Source: Mesodorylaimus sp. YZB2_4 (Eukaryota; Nematoda; Enoplea; Dorylaimida; Dorylaimidae). Taken from it: a DNA stretch of 64,000 nucleotides. The notes beneath the pieces were generated by a model. The model searched no databases and was not told the DNA's origin. It was given only the letters and a program-made list of their open reading frames with translations. The translations under genes were made by a program, and so were the position numbers. This document shows, piece by piece, positions 57,417 through 64,000 of this stretch. Each line of letters begins with the position of its first letter. Position 1 is the stretch's first letter. The DNA is taken from positions 360,843 to 424,842 of the forward strand of contig JASANH010001202.1 of assembly GCA_030248295.1 (NCBI GenBank). The letters run 5' to 3'.

Positions 57417-57510
57417 CATTTTAAAAAAAATGTACTTTCACCAGGACAATCAGTTTTGTGAGTACTTTCGTTTGCGTACGGATATAAAAGGGGGTCAAAA
57501 AATTCGACTG
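57417..57510 (+). repeat. Dispersed TATA-like module, copy 2
   Basis: CAGTTTTGTGAGTACTTTCG, then GGATATAAAAGGGGGTCAAA and ATTCGACTGG. It matches 43,457-43,551 in order and orientation. Confidence 0.65.
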
Positions 57511-58399
57511 GTAAGCCTTTGGTTGGGTCTCTGAGAAACTCTCTCTACCCCTTGGCGATAGAAGGGGGCTGTAGGATTTCAAAGCGGTCCTACCTGGGGT
57601 ATACTGCAAGTGAGGATTAGATATCTTACATCGCATCAAATCAAGCGGTCATAACTGTGTGGGAGCACATTGACATGGAATATCTCACCAACCAACCTAA
57701 ACTGCACAAAACAGGAAACGTTACACATTTGACCACTATTCTTTGACAGAACATCATAAGACATCCAGGCAACTTCATCGGCGTCGAGCAGGCAAGAGAC
57801 ACTGAAGGAGCTAAATTATGCTCAAAACACTCATTCCGAGGAGACCACCTAAAATGGGCAAGCGTCATTAAAGGAAAAATGACTGTATTTTACAATAAAC
57901 TCGTTCTAGAAGACAAAATTTGTGCGCTTTTCGCGGCAGAAATTTGGACTAAATTTTGAATTGTTCTTTTAGCTAAGCAAACTGAACTGCGGTCGGCTGT
58001 GCAGCATCCTAGATACGATCCCCAGTACGGAGGTAAACCGTAGACTTCGCTGACCTTGCACTCGAGACCGTGAATGACTTACCGCCCAGCCAGTATCTTT
58101 GAGGTGGCACTTCTATCCTCTGAAGATCGATTGTTAGGGGACGGAAGTCAAACGAGTTGTGCTAAGGTGTCGCACAGGTACAGTATTGTCCAAGTTCAGA
58201 GCCGCCCAAGCGATTTGATGGTTAGGCCAGGCTCATGCCCATCCCAGGATTAAAACAGGGTTTCTGTAAGGGCCGCTTCAAACGAATCTTAGCCAAGTTA
58301 AACATTTGACCCAATGATTTTTGGTGCTTGATAGTATGAACTCCATGAGTGTACGGTGACGCAAAAGTCAAAAATCTTTTTCACCTCCTGTCTATGGAA
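57511..58399. other. Intergenic, no gene seen
   Basis: Anonymous sequence. Open frames are below 80 codons and carry no recognisable domain. Confidence 0.35.
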
Positions 58400-59525
58400 A
58401 TACACGTAAAAACGTAATGCTTGGGTGATATCGCCTATATCTCCCCAACCGTTGGTCCTAAAATGATTTAAGACATGCCAAAATGATCGAAAGATGATGA
58501 GCTATCGAATGCTCTTTACAAATTTTTCCTGGGTCCACAGTTCGTGAGATATTCCCGCCAAAAGTGAAAATTCAAAATTTCCCCCACGTACTTGATCGAA
58601 TAACTCGAAACCGAAAATCGGTACCCCCACTTGAAATTTCGCCATATGTGCCCCTTGGTACCGCTTTCTTTAGGTATGTTCTATACTTTGTCTTTACATC
58701 TCTAGAGTCTAACTCACAAAAAACCACCCAAATCACAAGCTATGGTTTTATTTCTCGATCTTTCGAATCCGATCACAGGCTGATATCAGCACCAGACATA
58801 GCCTATCTTGTAGAACAGAAAAAATGCTACCCATGAAGATTCCGCATACTCAGAAGTCACTCAAAATCGCTTACAGGACGTGTATTTTTAAAGTGTACCA
58901 TTTCTAGGGCGTGAGTCTTGCGACGCGCCTGCGACTATTTGCGACTGCAACGAAAGCGTGTGCGCGGTCGCAGACCCTCAGAAACAGCCGCGGACGCTTC
59001 TCTGGCCGCAAGCAATTCTCACACTTTAGAAATACACTTCCTGTACACGGTTCTTTGCGACTTATGAAAGTGGAACAGGACTATCCCCGTAGCATTTTTT
59101 CTGCTCTACAAGATAGGCTATGTCTGGTGCTGATATCAGCCTGTGATCGGATTCGAAAGATCGAGAAATAAAACCATAACTTTTTTATTCGAGCGGTTTT
59201 TTGCGATTTTGACCCTAAAGATGTGAAGAGTATGAGATACCTATATTTTCTGAAAGCGGGTACCAAGAGGCGCACATAGAGAAATTTTCAGTAGCGTTCC
59301 GATTTTCTGTTCCGAGTTTTTCGCTCAAGTATGTGAGGAAAAGTTTGAATTCTCAAGTTTGGCGGGAGTATCTCACGAATGATGGGACCTAGGAAACTTT
59401 TGAAAGAGCGTTCGATAGCTCATCATCTTGCGATCATTTTGGTATGTCTTAGATCATTCCAGGACCAAAGATTGGGGAGGTATAGGCGATATCGCCCAAG
59501 CATCACTTTTTTACGTCTATGCATA
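58400..59525. repeat. 1.1-kb imperfect snapback (long inverted repeat)
   Basis: The left arm, about 58,400-58,905, pairs with the right arm, about 59,028-59,525, in reverse complement. The best block is about 100 bp: TATGGTTTTATTTCTCGATC through GCCTATCTTGTAGA on the left and its complement on the right. Other blocks are GCTTGGGTGATATCGCCTAT, ATGATGAGCTATCGAA, TCGTGAGATA and TTGGTACC. Identity falls to about 75-80% towards the outer ends. The remaining centre, about 120 nt, is GC-richer. No gene is inside. Confidence 0.88.
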
Positions 59526-59843
59526 TCTCGCCTACTGCAAGGCCCGGGGGGACATATTCGAGGGGAGGCTTTCAAGTAAACGCGGTGATCCTTATGGCAA
59601 TAAGTGAGCTAAAAACTAATGGGACAAATTCCTCTCAGGAGCCTGACCCAGGAAAAAAAGGGCTTCGTACCAACGGCAGCTCCGATATCCCCACAAATTC
59701 ATCGATCGTGTATGCATGTGTTTCGGTCATTGTCTCCACTTAATGCTCGCCACGTGGAAATTTACTAACAACAAGTCTTGTCTTAACTTATCAAGGTGGT
59801 CAGAAACGATTGGTGATCGGCAACCTCAGATCGTAGCAGCCAG
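59526..59843. other. Gap between snapback and SINE
   Basis: I searched the minus strand for a second transmembrane helix that could complete the neighbouring channel gene and found none. Confidence 0.4.
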
Positions 59844-60024
59844 TTCATGTTCATGTTCATGTTCATGTTCATGTTTTACCACATCACCAAACGCTTATGC
59901 GCACTCGAGGGTGAAGGGACACATTTCACACGAAATGATTTACCGGCCCGCGAGTCGAACACTCGCCCGTAACTGCGCACCTGGCGTGAGAGGCATACGC
60001 CTAACCCACCAGGCCACGAGGCTG
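59844..60024 (-). repeat. tRNA-derived SINE at the 3' end of the channel fragment
   Basis: Nearly identical to 8,927-9,101. On the minus strand: tRNA-like head, B-box-like GTGTTCGACTCGC, short body, and a tail of AACATG units (five to six). It has the same orientation as the channel frame and supplies about the last 50 codons and the stop. Confidence 0.88.
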
Positions 60025-61113
60025 GCATGTAAATGGCAGCCATGTTGTCTGCAGGGAAATATGACCAGGACACATCAGTCTCATAGCTGGTCGTACTGCA
60101 TGCATCCACGCAGTCTTTACAAACAGTCAGAGTTCCACTTTCTTCAATGAATTGGAATTCTCTAGTTTTAATGCATTTTAATTGATTCAGTTCCCAGCAG
60201 TAAGTCACGTTCTCTCCGTCTCGTTCCAGTTTGATCACCTTACTGGCTGCTGGTCCATAAAATGGCACGCATTCGCACTGCGAGTGCACATATTCTGTGA
60301 AACATTCCGAGAAGCAGGCCTCCTTCTTGTAGTCCTTCAAGGATGGGCACAACGAGAGCTGTTTCGTGCTGGTGCACTGACCCAGCCCTTCAGTACGTCG
60401 TATTCGTCTTTTGTACTCAATACTTACTGTGATGTCAAAGCCAGGCATCAAAGCTAAGGAATTTTGTAAGAAAAACATGGGTTGTACGTTTGGATCGTGG
60501 ACAAGGGCACGGAAACCGGATGAGTCAGTCCTCGAAACGCAGTGCTCGTGTTGGTTGACTCGAAGTAGCATTCTAAATCCATTTGGCCGGCCGCTGGATC
60601 GGATAAGCCACGGCTGGTAGTTTTGCTGAGTCAAGCCATAGGTCACACTGTGAGGACTGAAGCCATTGAGTCTACAGCCGCTGTATAAGTCGGCACTGGG
60701 GTTCAGAGTAAAACACCAACCAAAATCGGTCATGTGATTTAGGAAATAATAAGAACAATTGACTTGTTTCGATTTCCACCAGCATCCTAATAAGGACTGA
60801 TTAGAATCCAAGGCGTACATGCTCATCACTTTGGACAATCCCAACTGTCGTAAATATTCGAAATTGACTGGGCCAGCTCGAGTATTTTTTAAACATTGAT
60901 CCATACTTTGATGAATTTTGTTTGGTAATTCGTCCAAGTTCGAAGCTTTTATTGTGGCAGCGAATTCTATTAACTCTGGACTCCATCCAATCATAGATTT
61001 TTTAAATGTATTCTCATTGCATAAAGTGATGGCTGGAAAATCCATCTCTTGGAAAAAATTGTTTGAAATTGTCATACGAACTTCATATCGAAAGTAACGG
61101 TCTTTGTAGGCAA
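60025..61113 (-). pseudogene. DEG/ENaC (ASIC-like) extracellular domain fragment
   Basis: The open frame (about 360 channel residues) begins AYKDRYFRYEVRMTISNNFF, the segment that normally follows TM1. DFPAITLCNEN is the family's post-TM1 motif. The cysteine-rich domain is clear: CPSLKDYKKEACFSECF, VHSQCECVPFYGP and CKDCVDACSTTSYETDVSW. TM1 and the pore-forming TM2 with its G-x-S filter are both missing. On the 3' side the frame runs into a SINE after DNMAAIYMP. An acceptor-like CCTAG lies at its 5' edge, so an upstream exon may exist far away, beyond or inside USP14. It may therefore be a pseudogene fragment, or the middle exon of a split gene. Confidence 0.75.
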
Positions 61114-61317
61114 CTAGGCAACTATGCTATCGGGTGTCTACACTGTACTATCACGCACCATGTGGAAAGCGGATACTTCTGTTAGCCGTGCCGTGCGCTA
61201 TTGCGCCGTCTATCGTGACATCGCATATTTCACTCGGTCCATTTCTGTTAGTTCATATCGGTTTTCTGATAATCTATAGTTTTCTACTTCTGTGCTTACG
61301 AAGTTTCTGATTCGAAA
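61114..61317. promoter_or_regulatory. Short spacer before USP14
   Basis: About 200 bp separate the channel fragment from the USP14 start. It must hold the USP14 core promoter, but no TATA box is evident. Confidence 0.4.
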
Positions 61318-63228
61318 ATGCCCGCTATCAAAGTTAGCGTGAAATGGGGGAAAGAAAAGTTCGACGACGTGGAATTGGATACGGACGATTCGGCAGTCAT
61401 TTTTAAAGGCCAGTTATTCGCTCTCAGTGGCGTACCGCCGGATCGACAGAAAATCATGTATAAAGGCAAAGCATTGGCCGACGATATGAATATGGTGACG
61501 TTTTTGGGTGGACCGCAGCAAGTGAAAGATGGAATTTTGTTGATGATGATGGGAAGTGCCGACGCTTTGCCAACGGCCCCCGACGTCAAACCGAAATTTA
61601 TGGAAGATATGTCCGAAGGGGCTCTTAATCGAGCGATGAATTTGCCACCAGGTTTGAAGAATCTAGGTAAGTTGTCGATTTGAAAGGGTAGTGGAATGGT
61701 CAGGCTGGTCGCCTGGTCTGTCTAGGGTAGCTCCTTTACTTTTTAGCCCCAGCCTCCAGCCTGGATAGGGCCTTCAATACAAACTTATGGCGGGATTGCG
61801 GAGTCCATCATGAATAGGTACAAGCCTCTGGGAGAAACTGAATCTAGAAGCGGATAGGCCTATTTCTGTTCTGAAAAGTGTCTAGGAGCCTCTAAGAAAA
61901 GCGGCTGTAGTGATAAGTGCGCCATTCACTAGCCTCGTTTTTCTCTCCTTTCCCCGCTGGTTTAAATTGCCTTGTTCATTCAAAATTTTACAAACGACGT
62001 TTCTCCGTTTTTAGGCAACACCTGTTACATGAATGCCACGCTTCAGTGCTTGAAAGGTGTGCCCGAGTTGAAAGAAGCGTTGAAGAATTTTCGAGGCGAA
62101 CTTATGGAACCGGGCGGCGGAGGTTTGAGTGCACCCCAAGCTATAACGTCGGCCGTTCGCGATCTGTTCTCGATAATGGACAGAACGAGTCAGGACGAAG
62201 TAGTGCCCATCATTATGCTTCAAATTTTGCACACCGTGTTTCCTCAATTTTCCGACAAGGATGAGCATGGTCATCTCCGTCAACAAGACGCCAACGAGTT
62301 GTGGGTAGAATTTATTCGTCAATTCCAACAAAAGTTGCCGGATGATTTTATACGAAAGTATTTCTCCGGTCGTTTCGATGTTTCGTTGTCGTGTAAGGAA
62401 GCGGAGGATGAACCAGCGACCAAATCGACCGAAGAATTCTATCAGCTAAGCTGCTTTTTATCTCAAGATGTCAAATACATCCACTCGGGTATCAAGGCCA
62501 AGTTGGTGGAAGAAATCATCAAGAATTCACCAAAATTAGGACGTGATGCAAAGTACGAGCGTCGTTGCGCTCTGGCTCGTTTGCCGGCTTATCTCACCAT
62601 CCAAATGGTGCGTTTCTTCTATAAAGAAAAAGATCAAGTTAATGCTAAGATTTTGAAAGACGTCAAATTCCCGCTCATTTTGGATGTTTACGACATGTGC
62701 TCGCCGGAATTGCAAAAGAAATTGATTCCGATCAGGGCGCGTATCAAGGAGGAAGACGATCGTGCGTTGGAATTGGCTAAGAAAAAGAAGATGGGTTTGG
62801 ATGGCGAGGGAGTCGACTCGACAAAGAATGTGGCTCCTGCAGATGCGGCCAAGAATGGAAGCGAAGGGAAAAAACGAGTCAAGTTGCCCTTTTCGTTCGA
62901 CGATGATCCCGGGTCGAATAATAGCGGATTTTACGAATTGCGAGCCGTCTTGACGCATAAAGGTCGAAGCAGCACGTCTGGACATTACGTAGCTTGGGTG
63001 AAACGCGGTCCGAACGAGTGGTTGATGTGCGATGACGACGTGATTCGTGCCGTTGATGATGAAGAGATCTTAAAATTATCGGGTGGCGGTGATTGGCATT
63101 GCGCCTATGTTTTGCTCTATGGTCCCCGCGTTTTGGAAGTGGATGAGAAAAGCGATGGTGAAATCCAAGCCACAGCGAGTGAAACGACGGCAAGTACGGT
63201 CAAGGTTCAAGAACCAATGCAGCATTAG
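61318..63228 (+). CDS. USP14: Ubiquitin carboxyl-terminal hydrolase 14
   Basis: A proteasome-associated deubiquitinase that trims ubiquitin chains from substrates at the 19S particle. Two exons, 61,318-61,666 and 62,015-63,228, join across a 348-nt intron to 520 residues (human 494). An N-terminal ubiquitin-like domain (about 4-78; QKIMYKGKALADD is typical) targets the proteasome. The catalytic Cys-box GLKNLGNTCYMNATLQC places the nucleophile at C120, just after the intron. The His-box is TSGHYVAW with H440, and the acidic member is in CDDDVI. Two QQDANELW and STEEFYQLSCF motifs agree with the family. The C-terminus has an extra Ser/Thr/Glu tail of about 30 residues compared with human. Confidence 0.96.
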
Positions 63229-64000
63229 AAGGTTGAGATGGTGATTGGGCGATGCTGTTTGTATTGTATAATGCTACCCACCACGCATTGGAAAAGGTGA
63301 TGCAGTTCTTGACTCGATGCTTTGATGATACTAATTCGTACTCTACGCTAAGTAATAAAGTGCTTGATCATCGGTGTGATTGATGAGCTTGCGCTTGAGT
63401 GCTTGATCATGAGGGTTAGGCTGCTGTCATATATGCACCGATGGCGCAAGCGTGTGTAGAGTCGGCGTTGAGGCGAGGCGAACTGATTCTCTGCGACAAG
63501 CCGAAGATTTAGTCAGCTTCATATTCTCGGGCACGCCGCGACCCAGCATGGGAGGATGATTGTGGTTGGTTCAATCTGCTGCTGCATGATGTGTCAGGCA
63601 CGTTTTGTGCGTGGCACAGGTCCTTGATCTGACGGAGGCGATATAAAGATTTTCCCGCCATTTTTTATATTTAAATTGTTTGGGGAAAACTTATTTTTCG
63701 TGAATTTTTACTCTAACCCAGCAATAACAGCATGTGCACTGATAATAAACGCGTTTTCTCTGAACCTCTTGTCTCACAATCAGTTGTAGGCAAACATGCA
63801 CTGGCGACTGACAACATTTCAGCTGACTGAGCCCACATTTGGCTTTCGTTAGCACAACCGATGGCGTGTGGTGCCTCACAATCAGAGTTGCCCGTGCCTA
63901 GCCTACTTAGGACCTAGGCCCCACCACAGGAAGCGGGAAGTATAGTTCACCTAGTGGTCTGGCTATGTTTCACCAGCAGGCTACCCCACACCTCTTCTGT
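63229..64000. other. 3' flank of USP14
   Basis: An AATAAA-like signal (GTAATAAAGT near 63,353) may end the USP14 mRNA. No other gene is supported up to the end of the window. Confidence 0.4.

Overview
This window is nuclear DNA from an animal, most likely a small protostome invertebrate. The genes are spliced with GT/AG introns, many only 41-63 nt long. The gene set is metazoan: phospholipase D with PX and PH domains, SARM1, USP14, a neuropeptide-type GPCR, a DEG/ENaC-type channel domain, SLC2 and SLC22 transporters. Between the genes lie a LINE, a tRNA-derived SINE, LTR remnants, a pogo/Jerky-type transposase gene and many small hairpin-forming repeats. I cannot fix the phylum. A tardigrade or another ecdysozoan would fit, but nothing here proves it.

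Layout. 0.9-7.3 kb (+): a 17-exon phospholipase D gene that I reassembled splice site by splice site to an uninterrupted 1,139-codon frame. 8.0-10.0 kb (-): a three-exon rhodopsin-type peptide GPCR. 12.2-12.8 kb (+): an unrecognised four-helix membrane protein. 13.5-15.2 kb: a decayed solo LTR carrying a nested short element, with a second copy of that element nearby. 16.0-17.0 kb (+): a Ser/Arg/Tyr-rich disordered protein. 17.4-18.2 kb (-): a histidine-phosphatase-superfamily protein. 19.5-23.8 kb (-): SARM1 (ARM, two SAM, TIR) in 11 exons with hairpins in its introns.

26.2-39.7 kb is a block of five single-exon genes for multi-pass membrane proteins: a GLUT-like sugar transporter (-), two paralogous orphan 7TM receptors (+), an SLC22 organic-ion transporter (+) and a third paralogous receptor (-). 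39.7-54.7 kb is gene-poor and repeat-rich: a possible solo LTR, a frameshifted 5'-truncated LINE (-), a gag-like pair of reading frames with an LTR to their right (+), and a 190-bp dispersed repeat in inverted copies on either side. 54.7-56.6 kb (-): a five-exon pogo/Jerky-like DDE gene with an open frame. 57.0-59.5 kb: inverted repeats, including a roughly 1.1-kb snapback structure. 59.8-61.1 kb (-): a DEG/ENaC extracellular-domain fragment whose 3' end runs into a SINE. 61.3-63.2 kb (+): USP14, head to head with that fragment.

The genes do not form an obvious pathway. Three recur as membrane signalling or transport modules (7TM receptors, SLC carriers, channel domain), and three are intracellular regulators (PLD, SARM1, USP14). 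The main structural themes are minimal introns, a block of intronless genes, and a dense layer of short palindromic or inverted elements, several lying in introns.
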